Shown: positions 49,367 through 57,089 of the stretch, piece by piece | Numbering within the stretch: position 1 is the stretch's first letter | How the letters are laid out: each line of letters begins with the position of its first letter | Source: WLMZ01 sp039920665 | GTDB taxonomy: Bacteria > Actinomycetota > Acidimicrobiia > Acidimicrobiales > Ilumatobacteraceae | Direction of reading: 5' to 3' | Length of the DNA: 64,000 nt | NCBI GenBank assembly: GCA_039920665.1 | Contig: JBDSDH010000027.1 | Coordinates: forward strand, 1 to 64,000 | The notes under the pieces: generated by a model | What the model was told of the DNA's origin: nothing | The model's input: the letters and a program-made list of their open reading frames with translations, nothing else | Database searches by the model: none | Program-made: the position numbers and the translations under genes

Positions 49367-49414
49367 GACATCGATCGGGACATCGATCGGGACAGCGATC
49401 AGGACAGCGCGACT
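49367..49414. repeat. 12-bp tandem repeat, four degenerate copies
   Basis: GACATCGATCGG occurs twice exactly, followed by GACAGCGATCAG and GACAGCGCGACT, in the intergenic region before the HNH gene. Confidence 0.75.
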
Positions 49415-49463
49415 GTTCGGTTGCGCCGCGATAATCCCGCCGGTGACGGCTGGGGACCGTCAC

Positions 49464-49469
49464 TAAAGT
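49464..49469 (+). promoter_or_regulatory. -10 box of the HNH gene, leaderless type
   Basis: TAAAGT lies 8 nt before the ATG at 49478. Confidence 0.4.
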
Positions 49470-49477
49470 CACCGACC

Positions 49478-49975
49478 ATGCGCAGCGCACTTGTGTTAAA
49501 TGCAACATACGAGCCGCTGAGCGTGGTACCAGCACGTCGGGCAGCTTGCCTGATTCTGTGCGACAAGGCCGATCTGGTCGAAGACGATGGAACCGTGTTG
49601 CGTTCGGCACGGCTCGCGTTGCCGAGTCCGCTCATCATCCGCCTGCGTTACGTCGTTCGGGTGCCGTACCACTGCCGCACCGCGATGTCGCGACGGGCGA
49701 TCTTCGTCCGCGACGAGCACCGCTGCCAGTACTGCGGCGCTCATGCTGACTCGATCGACCATGTCATGCCCCGGTCACGCGGTGGCGGCAACGAGTGGGA
49801 GAACGTCGCGGCTGCCTGCCGACCGTGCAACCTGCACAAACGTGACCGCACGCCGGATGAGGCCAATATGCGCCTCGCCCGCCAGCCGAGGCCACCTCGC
49901 GATCAAACCTGGGTGGCCGTGTCGGTCGGGATGGTTCCGGACGCGTGGAAGCCGTACCTGGCACACGCGTCCTGA
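49478..49975 (+). CDS. HNH endonuclease-domain protein
   Basis: A 165-residue protein. The N-terminal half (ALVLNATYEPLSVVPARRA) is typical of a widespread chromosomal HNH family found in most actinobacteria. The nuclease part has CQYCG, SIDHVMPRSRGGGNEWENV and CRPCNLHKRDRTP, giving two CXXC zinc pairs and the catalytic His. It is probably a housekeeping nuclease of unknown target rather than a mobile or restriction enzyme, since no methylase or element is nearby. Confidence 0.87.
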   Translation: MRSALVLNATYEPLSVVPARRAACLILCDKADLVEDDGTVLRSARLALPSPLIIRLRYVVRVPYHCRTAMSRRAIFVRDEHRCQYCGAHADSIDHVMPRSRGGGNEWENVAAACRPCNLHKRDRTPDEANMRLARQPRPPRDQTWVAVSVGMVPDAWKPYLAHAS

Positions 49976-49998
49976 CAGAAACAGGGCATCCTGAAAGG

Positions 49999-50757
49999 GT
50001 GAGCACTTCCCATCCTCAGATCGATTGGAAGATCGATTGGAATGTGCACCACAGTCGTGGCGATGCGGCGGAGTTCCACGGGCGCCAGATCCCTGACGAT
50101 CTCGAGCCGTCGGTGTGGTGGTTCGAGGTCGATCGTCCAGCGATCGTGCTCGGTTCGGCCCAACCTCTCGAGCACCTCGACCTGGTTGCCTGCGAACGAG
50201 CCCGGGTCGAGGTGGTTCGTCGGCGCAGCGGGGGAGGAGCCGTGCTGGTCGCTCCCGGCGACGTCGTGTGGGTGGATGTCCTGATCCCCACAACTCACCA
50301 CCAATGGACCAACGATGTCACCTCGTCGGCTTGGTGGCTGGGCGAGGTCTGGCGACGCACCCTCGTCGACCTCGGAGTGGCCCATGGCGAGGTGCACGTT
50401 GGATCGATGGTGACGACGCCATGGTCGAGCCGGGTGTGCTTCGCCGGGATCGGCGGTGGGGAAGTGGTGACCAAGGAAGTGGTGACCATGGAAGTGGTGA
50501 CCAAGGCGGCTGGCGCCAGCACGGCCGCGACCAGCACGGCCGCGACCAGCAAGATCGTCGGGATCAGCCAGCGCCGGACCCGAGCGGCCGCCCGCTTTCA
50601 GTGTGCGCTCTATCGACACTGGCGACCGATCGAGACATCGGCCTTGTTCGCCAAACCGATCCCGCCGTCGTCCGAACTGGACAATGCGGTGACAACGGTC
50701 GACGCAGACGACGCCTCGATCGAACTGGCGTTCCTGAACCAGCTCCGTCAGGGCTGA
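49999..50757 (+). CDS. Lipoate-protein ligase A-like protein with repeat insertion
   Basis: A 252-residue protein of the biotin/lipoate ligase fold. VRRRSGGGAVLVAPGDVVWV is the lipoate-binding loop. CFAGIGGGEV and SKIVGISQRRTRAAARFQCA flank the catalytic lysine region. Between them residues 155-183 consist of repeats (EVVTK, EVVTM, EVVTK, then STAAT twice), where relatives have a short hairpin of a few residues. The insertion is in frame, so the gene is probably functional. It would attach lipoate or octanoate to 2-oxoacid dehydrogenases. GTG start with AAAGG just upstream. Confidence 0.78.
   Translation: MSTSHPQIDWKIDWNVHHSRGDAAEFHGRQIPDDLEPSVWWFEVDRPAIVLGSAQPLEHLDLVACERARVEVVRRRSGGGAVLVAPGDVVWVDVLIPTTHHQWTNDVTSSAWWLGEVWRRTLVDLGVAHGEVHVGSMVTTPWSSRVCFAGIGGGEVVTKEVVTMEVVTKAAGASTAATSTAATSKIVGISQRRTRAAARFQCALYRHWRPIETSALFAKPIPPSSELDNAVTTVDADDASIELAFLNQLRQG
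50461..50547 (+). repeat. Two adjacent 15-bp minisatellites inside the ligase gene
   Basis: GAAGTGGTGACCAAG is repeated three times (50461-50505, one copy with ATG). After a 12-bp gap AGCACGGCCGCGACC is repeated twice (50518-50547). Both keep the reading frame. Confidence 0.9.
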
Positions 50758-50903
50758 CCCCGCGCCGGTTTCCCCACCGCTCATTCGCGCGGATCGCGCG
50801 CACAGTTCGCTAAAGTTGCCCGAATCTTGCGGCTATTCGCGCGGATCGTGAGATTTGACGCCGATGCTGCCGCGATATTTCCCACCTGATGGGCCATATC
50901 GCG

Positions 50904-50932
50904 TTGACTTTGGGTGAACAGTGGGGCATAGT
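50904..50932 (+). promoter_or_regulatory. Promoter of mraZ
   Basis: TTGACT (50904-50909) and CATAGT (50927-50932) are separated by 17 bp. Transcription would start near 50939, leaving a leader of about 70 nt before mraZ. Upstream, ATTCGCGCGGATCG occurs twice (50783-50796 and 50835-50848). Confidence 0.55.
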
Positions 50933-50936
50933 GGGG
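50911..50936 (+). promoter_or_regulatory. MraZ-binding direct repeats
   Basis: TGGGT at 50911, TGGGG at 50922 and TGGGG at 50932 form three direct TGGGN repeats about one helical turn apart, the known MraZ site. They lie between and over the -35 and -10, so MraZ should repress its own operon. Confidence 0.65.
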
Positions 50937-51011
50937 ATGTGTGGTGATCCCGGCCACACCGCCATCGGGCGAGGCAGCGATCGGGAGCATTCAAAGGTCT
51001 TTTCTCGGTCA

Positions 51012-51485
51012 ATGCAGAAGTTCCTCGGCGCGTTCGAACGCCAACTCGACATCAAGGGCCGCCTCGCGCTCCCTCCGTCGTTTCGGGCGCGCCTGGGCAC
51101 CAGTTGCTATTTGACCTTGGGGGCCGACAACAGCATCGAGGTCTTCACGGCCGAAGCATTCGACGAGGAGGCAGATCGGATGGAACAACGACAATCTCGT
51201 GGCGAAATCACGATGGATCGCCTCCGCGCCTTCTCGGCTCGGGCCAACCCGGCCGAACCCGACGGCCAAGGTCGGATCTCACTCGACGAGCGCTTGCGTC
51301 GTCACGCCAAGCTGGAGGTCAAGGGCCCGGTCATGGTGTTCGGTCGACTCGACCGGGTCGAGATCTGTTCGGTCGACCGCTACGAGCGCAGCATGATCGC
51401 CGGCGAGCAGGAATACGCCGAGGGCGCGCCAGCGCGACAGCACCCACAGCACCAGACCCAGCACGAACCAGAAATCCCGGCATGA
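51012..51485 (+). CDS. mraZ: Transcriptional regulator MraZ
   Basis: A 157-residue protein with the two AbrB-like halves: FLGAFERQLDIKGRLALPPS and RISLDERLRRHAKLEVKGPV. It forms a ring that binds TGGGN repeats and controls the division cluster. The ATG at 51012 begins the conserved domain; the 41 upstream in-frame codons contain the promoter and are excluded. The C-terminus has a Gln/His-rich tail beyond the usual end (about 143 residues in E. coli is typical). It is the first gene of the dcw operon. Confidence 0.92.
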   Translation: MQKFLGAFERQLDIKGRLALPPSFRARLGTSCYLTLGADNSIEVFTAEAFDEEADRMEQRQSRGEITMDRLRAFSARANPAEPDGQGRISLDERLRRHAKLEVKGPVMVFGRLDRVEICSVDRYERSMIAGEQEYAEGAPARQHPQHQTQHEPEIPA

Positions 51486-51604
51486 GCCCCGCTCATCCGC
51501 AGTCCTCCGGTGAACAAGATGACAGCCCCAACTCCACCCGCTCCATCTCGTTCCGTCCGGGGAGACATCCCGGCGACAATCGTTCACCGGAGGACTGCAG
51601 ATGA
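51482..51604 (+). CDS. 40-codon reading frame bridging mraZ and rsmH
   Basis: The frame starts with an ATG inside the mraZ stop (ATGA, 51482-51485) and ends with a TGA inside the rsmH start (ATGA, 51601-51604). It therefore couples both genes without a gap. It has no ribosome-binding site of its own. Its third codon positions are about two-thirds G or C, lower than neighbouring genes, so selection on the peptide is doubtful. No protein family is recognised. Its value may lie in passage of ribosomes through the leader hairpin that hides the rsmH start. Confidence 0.4.
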   Translation: MSPAHPQSSGEQDDSPNSTRSISFRPGRHPGDNRSPEDCR

Positions 51605-51609
51605 GCGGG
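51488..51609 (+). promoter_or_regulatory. Long-range hairpin masking the rsmH ribosome-binding site and start
   Basis: Arms 51488-51515 and 51582-51609 pair at 27 of 28 positions (only 51498/51599 mismatch). The right arm includes the Shine-Dalgarno GGAGG (51589-51593) and the rsmH ATG (51601-51603). The 66-nt loop holds a second stem, CCGGGG-AGACA-TCCCGG (51557-51573). GCTCAT (51491-51496) can instead pair with ATGAGC at 51482-51487, the start of the small frame, giving an alternative fold. Confidence 0.7.
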
Positions 51610-52614
51610 ACCCACTCCGAACCAACCGAGACCGACCCAACGTCAGATTTTCGACACCTCCCCGTGATGGTGAATGAGATCACGGCTGCGTTCGCGACGG
51701 TGCCCGCCGGCTTCGTCCTCGATGCAACGCTCGGCGGCGGTGGTCATTCCGAACGGATCCTCGACGCACATCCCCACCTCGGCATCCTCGGAATCGATCG
51801 CGACGATGCGGCGCTGGCTGCGGCCGGGCGGCGCTTGGCGAGATTCGGGGATCGGGTGCGCACCGTTCACTGCCGTTTCGACCACCTCGACGAGGCGATG
51901 CGATCAGCCGAGATCGACACCCTCAGCGGGGCGCTGTTCGACCTGGGTGTCTCGTCGCATCAACTCGACCGATCAGAGCGCGGCTTCTCGTATCGCAACG
52001 AGGCTCCGCTCGACATGCGGATGGACCCGACCGAGACCTGGTCGGCAACAGACATCATCAACGGCTATCCCGAGCGCGAACTGGCGCGGATGCTCCTGAC
52101 CAACGGTGACGAGCGGTTTGCGAGCCGAATTGCCAAGGCGATCATCGCTCACCGACCAATCGAGACCACCACCGAATTGGCGGAGGTGATCGTCGCCGCA
52201 ATTCCTGCTGCGGCTCGCCGCACGGGCGGCCATCCCGCCAAGCGTTCGTTCCAGGCGATCCGGATCGAGGTCAACCGCGAACTCGAGATCTTGCCCGGAG
52301 CCATCGATGCATCGATCGCGGCAACCGCTGAGGGCGGTCGGGTCGTGGTGCTGTCGTATCACTCCGGTGAAGACCGGATCGTCAAGGAACGATTCCGCTC
52401 GGCCGAGACCGGCGACTGCATCTGCCCGACGGGCCTGCCGTGCGTGTGCGGCGCGATCCGGACCGTCCGCCTCGTTCGTCGCATCTCTCGTACCCCCTCG
52501 GCCGCCGAGATCGCAGACAATCGTCGTGCTGCCTCGGCTCGCCTTCGCGTGGTCGAACGACTGGCCGACACATCCGATCGTTCGCCCGACCATCTTGCAG
52601 AAAGCGAGGGTTGA
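51601..52614 (+). CDS. rsmH: 16S rRNA (cytosine1402-N4)-methyltransferase
   Basis: A 337-residue methyltransferase (MraW/RsmH) acting on C1402 of 16S rRNA with S-adenosylmethionine. HLPVMVNEITAAF opens it, DATLGGGGHSERIL binds the cofactor, and GALFDLGVSSHQLDRSERGF, PLDMRMDP and VVVLSYHSGEDRIVKERFR follow. The start has a strong GGAGG at ideal spacing, but this is buried in the leader hairpin. The stop lies 1 bp before ftsL. Confidence 0.95.
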   Translation: MSGTHSEPTETDPTSDFRHLPVMVNEITAAFATVPAGFVLDATLGGGGHSERILDAHPHLGILGIDRDDAALAAAGRRLARFGDRVRTVHCRFDHLDEAMRSAEIDTLSGALFDLGVSSHQLDRSERGFSYRNEAPLDMRMDPTETWSATDIINGYPERELARMLLTNGDERFASRIAKAIIAHRPIETTTELAEVIVAAIPAAARRTGGHPAKRSFQAIRIEVNRELEILPGAIDASIAATAEGGRVVVLSYHSGEDRIVKERFRSAETGDCICPTGLPCVCGAIRTVRLVRRISRTPSAAEIADNRRAASARLRVVERLADTSDRSPDHLAESEG

Positions 52615-52615
52615 G

Positions 52616-53536
52616 ATGTCCGCAGTCTCTCCACTCCGTGACACGTCACCGCGCCGCGATCCGCGGTCGGGCACCCGTCAGGGTGCGCCCCGCCGAGACG
52701 CTGCGCGCAGCAGCGCCGTGCCGGTTCGCCAACCGACCCGTCGCACCGAGCCCGCGCCTGGCCGTCCGTCGAGCCGCCGATCAGAGGGCATCTCCGCAGG
52801 TGCGCTGCCCACTCGGTCACACGACGAATCGTTGGCCCGTCCGTTGCGTAGCCCGCTCGCTCGTCGTCCTCGTGTCCAACCGGCCGAGGTCGCGGCCCAA
52901 CGCCGCTCCGCTGAAGGTCCGAACGAGCGCGCTGCCATCGCCCGTCAGACGCCGCTGCGGCGCGCTCCCGAGCGGGAGAGCCGGGTCACCCAACTCGCAG
53001 CGGCCATTCCGCTGCCGGCACGGCCGCGCCCTGCTCGCGAGGCGGCCGCCGACGGTGCCGCCCGCACCGCCCGTCCGCTCACCCGCAGCACTACTGCTGC
53101 CGAGCGGCTGGCAGAGCGCCAGCACGGACGCCCGCGGCTCGAGGTCGTTCCCCGCCGTCGGCGGGCGATGGGTGTTGTCGTGGTTTCCTTCGCCGTGCTG
53201 TTCGCATTGCTGCTCGGTGCCGTTGCGTTCCAGACCAAGTTGGCCCAGAACCAACTCGCGCTCGACAAGACCGAGCGATCCGTTCGCGATGCCCGCGAGC
53301 GGTACGACGTTCTGCGCCGTCAGCGAGCTCAATTGCGTTCGCCGAACCGGCTGGCCCTCGAAGCCGAACGACTGGGCATGGTTCCGGCAGAAACCGGTGA
53401 GCTGATCACGCTCGACCCAGCGACAGAAGCCGTGGTCGCAGCGGCTGCCTCTGGCTTGCCCGACGTGGTGTCCGACAAGCTGACCTCGCTCGAACAGTTC
53501 AGCGAGGTCAAGAAGGTGACAGGAGACGCCCCATGA
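52616..53536 (+). CDS. ftsL: FtsL-like septum protein with a long N-terminal tail
   Basis: A 306-residue protein. About 185 residues of Arg/Pro/Ala-rich cytoplasmic tail precede one membrane helix (VVVVSFAVLFALLLGAVAF). A short coiled coil follows (KTERSVRDARERYDVLRRQ, RRQRAQLRSPNRLALEAERL), the FtsL/DivIC core with its RxLxxPxRLxxxA-like phrase. FtsL bridges FtsQ/FtsB and FtsI-FtsW at the septum. The tail is far longer than in E. coli, as in many actinobacteria. The stop overlaps ftsI by ATGA. Confidence 0.8.
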   Translation: MSAVSPLRDTSPRRDPRSGTRQGAPRRDAARSSAVPVRQPTRRTEPAPGRPSSRRSEGISAGALPTRSHDESLARPLRSPLARRPRVQPAEVAAQRRSAEGPNERAAIARQTPLRRAPERESRVTQLAAAIPLPARPRPAREAAADGAARTARPLTRSTTAAERLAERQHGRPRLEVVPRRRRAMGVVVVSFAVLFALLLGAVAFQTKLAQNQLALDKTERSVRDARERYDVLRRQRAQLRSPNRLALEAERLGMVPAETGELITLDPATEAVVAAAASGLPDVVSDKLTSLEQFSEVKKVTGDAP

Positions 53537-55623
53537 GCCGTCGGCAACCCCCACCGCCGAGGGGTGGAAACCGCAGTCATGGGCCCTCGCCCCGCGCCGG
53601 CTCGTCTCGCGCAGGTTCTGCTCGCGCAGGTTCTGCTCGCGCGGGTTCTGCTCGCGCCGGTTCGACTCGCGCGGGTTCGACTCACGCTGGTTCGACCCGT
53701 ACGGTGTCGGATGCAGCCGCACGGGCTCGCGCCAGCGCCAGCCGCAAGAACGCGCCTGGTCGCGTGGCGCCGGCGCAGCTGCTGGCACCCCGCGACCGGC
53801 GCGGCCAATCGCGTCCCATCGGGCGGACGCAGCCGCTGCGTCGTCGGACGCGCCGCGAGCGCAAGCCGGCTCGCGAGTTGTTTCGAGCAGGCAACCCGCG
53901 CCGTCGGCTGATCGCGCTTTTCGTGGGGACTGTGCTCGTCTTCGGCCTGATCCTCACTCGAGTCGGCATGTTGCAGACCGCCGAGGCAACCTCGTACCAG
54001 AACGCAGGCACCAGTCAGCGCACCCGGGAGGCCACGCTCGACGCGAGCCGCGGCGTGATCTTCGACCGCAACGGTGACGAACTCGCGCTGTCGGTTCCGG
54101 CCACCACGATCTACGTCAATCCGAAGTTCGTACTCGACGCTGCTGGCACGGCAACGACGCTGGCATCTGCGCTCGGGCTCCCTGCCGACAAGCAAGCGTC
54201 ATTGACGGTGGCGATGCAGGACAAGACCAAGGGCTTCGTGTTCGTCGCACGCCAAGTCGAGACCACGCTCGCCCGGTCGGTCATGGCGCTCGGCCTCAAC
54301 GGGGTGTATTCATACACCGAGGACACCCGGGTGGTACCGGGTGGGGACCTCGCCAAGAGTGTCATCGGCCGAACCGACATCGACGGAACCGGTACTGCGG
54401 GTCTCGAGTTGGAGTACAACAAGATCCTCACCGGCACCGATGGCGAGCGGGTCAGCGAGATCGACACGAAAGGCAACGTGATCCCGTCGTCCGGCACTGT
54501 GTCGCGCGCTGCCGTTCCCGGCCAAGACCTCGTCCTCACCATCGACCGCTCCATCCAATATTCGCTGGAGCAAGCGCTACTCAAGCAGGTCAGCTCGCTG
54601 CCGGCCAAGGGTGGAACCGGCATTGTGATGGAAAGCGGAACGGGCAACATCCTCGCGATGGCCACCGTCGAACGCGATGATCAAGGCGTGTATCACGTCA
54701 CCTCGGCCAACAAGGCCATGACCGAATGCAACGAGCCCGGCTCGGTCGCCAAGGTGATCACCGCGTCGGCGGCGCTCAACGAAGGCACCGTTGTGCCGAC
54801 CACGTCGTTCAACGTGCCGTGGTTCCGTAACTTCAACGAGAACACCAAATGGCAGAAGACGATCCGTGACGCCGAGCCCCACAAGGAAGAATGGTGGAGC
54901 GTGAGGGACATCCTCGTCCACTCATCGAACATCGGCACGATGTTGCTGTCGGACACGATTGGACCGGAGAAGCAATACGACTACATGAAGGCCTTCGGCT
55001 TCGGCGACAAGACCACCCTCGACTTCCCGGGTGAGACGTCTGGATTGTTCAGGGACTGGCATCAATGGGAGGGCACCGAGAAGCTCACCCCGGCCTACGG
55101 CTACGGCGTCTGTGTGCCATCGATCCAGCTGGTGTCGGCCGTCAACGTGGTCGCCAACGGCGGCGTGTATGTTGCGCCACGCCTGCTCCAGGCGACCATC
55201 GGTACCGATGGTGTCCCGGTTGCTGCCGAGCCGTCGGTGACCCGCGTCGTGATCGAGCCCGAGGTCGCTGCCGAGGTCAACACGATGCTCCAGGCTGTGG
55301 TCTGCGACGGCACGGCCAAGGGTGCTCAGGTCGACGGCATCACGATTGCGGGCAAAACCGGCACAGCGGTGAAGCTGAACGACAAGGGCATGTATCCGAC
55401 CAAAGAGGAAGACCGAAAGTATTACTCATCCTTCGTCGGCTTCTTCCCTGCGGAAGCTCCGGCCGTGACCACCTTGATCTCGATCGACGAGCCGCCGGCG
55501 GCCACCCAGGACCGGTTCGGCGGAACCGCTGCAGCGCCGGTGTTCAAGGACATCGTTCCGTCGATCATGCATCAACAGGGCATCCAGCCGCCGACCGCGA
55601 ACGGCGGTTGCCCGGAGAAATGA
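53533..55623 (+). CDS. ftsI: Septal penicillin-binding protein (transpeptidase)
   Basis: A 696-residue class B PBP cross-linking septal peptidoglycan. A cytoplasmic tail with 15-bp DNA repeats (residues 25-54) precedes one membrane helix (LIALFVGTVLVFGLILTRVG). A dimerisation domain follows, then the transpeptidase with Ser404-x-x-Lys407 (PGSVAKV), S464-S-N466 and K608-T-G610. All three active-site motifs are intact. It overlaps ftsL and murE by ATGA. Confidence 0.94.
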   Translation: MSRRQPPPPRGGNRSHGPSPRAGSSRAGSARAGSARAGSARAGSTRAGSTHAGSTRTVSDAAARARASASRKNAPGRVAPAQLLAPRDRRGQSRPIGRTQPLRRRTRRERKPARELFRAGNPRRRLIALFVGTVLVFGLILTRVGMLQTAEATSYQNAGTSQRTREATLDASRGVIFDRNGDELALSVPATTIYVNPKFVLDAAGTATTLASALGLPADKQASLTVAMQDKTKGFVFVARQVETTLARSVMALGLNGVYSYTEDTRVVPGGDLAKSVIGRTDIDGTGTAGLELEYNKILTGTDGERVSEIDTKGNVIPSSGTVSRAAVPGQDLVLTIDRSIQYSLEQALLKQVSSLPAKGGTGIVMESGTGNILAMATVERDDQGVYHVTSANKAMTECNEPGSVAKVITASAALNEGTVVPTTSFNVPWFRNFNENTKWQKTIRDAEPHKEEWWSVRDILVHSSNIGTMLLSDTIGPEKQYDYMKAFGFGDKTTLDFPGETSGLFRDWHQWEGTEKLTPAYGYGVCVPSIQLVSAVNVVANGGVYVAPRLLQATIGTDGVPVAAEPSVTRVVIEPEVAAEVNTMLQAVVCDGTAKGAQVDGITIAGKTGTAVKLNDKGMYPTKEEDRKYYSSFVGFFPAEAPAVTTLISIDEPPAATQDRFGGTAAAPVFKDIVPSIMHQQGIQPPTANGGCPEK
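53606..53695 (+). repeat. Six tandem 15-bp in-frame repeats in ftsI
   Basis: Units of CTCGCGCAGGTTCTG and close variants encode repeated RAGSA/RAGST pentapeptides in the cytoplasmic tail. Copies 1 and 2 are identical; later copies drift. Confidence 0.9.
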
Positions 55624-57089
55624 GCGCCGACACCGTTCACCCTCGGTTGCCGCTGAGCGCCGTCGTGGCCGGCGCCAGGTCGGTGCGCGTCCGTGAACTG
55701 GTCGGTAGCCGCGCCGGCGTCGAAAGACTCGCGGTCGATTCCGACCCGCTCGTCCGCGACATCACGTTCGACTCCCGCCAGGTTGCCCCGGGCACATTGT
55801 TCTGCTGCCTGCGCGGCGAGCGGCGCGACGGTCATGAGTTTGCAGCCGACGCCGTAGCGTCCGGCGCCGTCGCCGTGCTCGTCGATCACGTCATGGCGTT
55901 GGAGGGCGTGGTCCAAGTGGTGGTCGACGACACCCGAGTCGCCATGGCCGAGCTCGCCGCCAGCCTGTTCGGCCACCCGAGCGCACGGCTCGACGTCATC
56001 GGCATCACCGGCACCAACGGCAAGACCACCACAGCCCACATCCTCGCCAGCGCACTCGAGGCGCTCGGAAGCCCGACGGGTGTGATCGGGACGTTGTCCG
56101 GCACCCACACCACGCCAGAAGCCCCAGACCTGCAACGGCGCCTGGCGGGTTTTCTCGCCGACGGAAAGCGAACGGTCGCAATGGAGGTGTCGTCGCACGC
56201 GCTCGCGCTCGACCGGGTCGTCGGCACCCATTTCCGGATCGGTGTGTTCACCAACCTCGGGCATGATCACCTCGACCTGCACGGCACCCAGGAGCGCTAT
56301 TTCGCTGCCAAGGCCCGCTTGTTCGAACCAGATCTGACCACTCACGGTGTGGTCAACATCGATGATGTACACGGGCAGTTGCTCGCCGATGCGCACCCGA
56401 TTCCGATGACGACGTTCTCGGCCAACGACATCAGCGATGTCATCGTCGGCGCGTTCGACCACGAATACACGTGGCGAGGGCAGCGGATCAGGGTCGGTCT
56501 CGGAGGTCGGTTCAACGTGATGAACTCCCTCGCCGCAGCAACGACACTTGCCGTGCTCGGCCACGAGCCGGCAGCGATCAGTTCAGCGTTGGCCATGACG
56601 ACGTCGGTGCCCGGTCGCTTCGAACGGATCGATGCCGGGCAGTCGTTCGCCGTCATCGTCGACTACGCCCACACGCCGGACGCGCTCGAGCAAGTGCTCG
56701 CCGCTGGGCGCGTCGTCGCTGGGTCCAACCGCGTCGTCGTCGTCTTCGGCTGCGGAGGTGACCGAGATCACGACAAGCGGCCAGAGATGGGTCGCGCCGC
56801 GGCCCAGGGTGCAGATTCGGTGGTCATCACGTCCGACAACCCACGCTCGGAAGACCCGGCTGCGATCATCAATGACGCCATTCGGGGGGTACCCGAGAAC
56901 TACCGTGGTCGGATTGCGGTGGAGCCAGATCGTTTCCAAGCCATTGCTCTCGCGCTGCGGACCGCAGGTCCCGGTGATGTCGTGATCATTGCCGGCAAAG
57001 GCCACGAGACAACCCAAACCTTCCATGGCACGGTCGCGTCCTTCGATGACCGTGTCGTCGCCCGAGAACTGTTGGAGAACGTGTCGTGA
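55620..57089 (+). CDS. murE: UDP-MurNAc-tripeptide synthetase (meso-DAP adding)
   Basis: A 489-residue Mur ligase. DITFDSRQVAPGTLFCCLRG begins the UDP-binding domain, GTNGKTTT (131-138) is the ATP loop, VAMEVSSHALALDRV and TNLGHDHLDLHGTQERYF form the central domain, and DNPR (406-409) is the meso-diaminopimelate motif. It adds the third residue of the stem peptide. The next gene is mraY rather than murF, with a GTGA overlap. Confidence 0.95.
   Translation: MSADTVHPRLPLSAVVAGARSVRVRELVGSRAGVERLAVDSDPLVRDITFDSRQVAPGTLFCCLRGERRDGHEFAADAVASGAVAVLVDHVMALEGVVQVVVDDTRVAMAELAASLFGHPSARLDVIGITGTNGKTTTAHILASALEALGSPTGVIGTLSGTHTTPEAPDLQRRLAGFLADGKRTVAMEVSSHALALDRVVGTHFRIGVFTNLGHDHLDLHGTQERYFAAKARLFEPDLTTHGVVNIDDVHGQLLADAHPIPMTTFSANDISDVIVGAFDHEYTWRGQRIRVGLGGRFNVMNSLAAATTLAVLGHEPAAISSALAMTTSVPGRFERIDAGQSFAVIVDYAHTPDALEQVLAAGRVVAGSNRVVVVFGCGGDRDHDKRPEMGRAAAQGADSVVITSDNPRSEDPAAIINDAIRGVPENYRGRIAVEPDRFQAIALALRTAGPGDVVIIAGKGHETTQTFHGTVASFDDRVVARELLENVS

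Noticed and set aside
49367..49414. 12-bp repeat before the HNH gene as an operator array
   Set aside because: It lies far upstream of the -10, the copies drift, and it resembles other slippage repeats here.
49478..49975. HNH protein as a homing or defence nuclease
   Set aside because: It belongs to a housekeeping chromosomal family, and no methylase, intron or mobile element is nearby.
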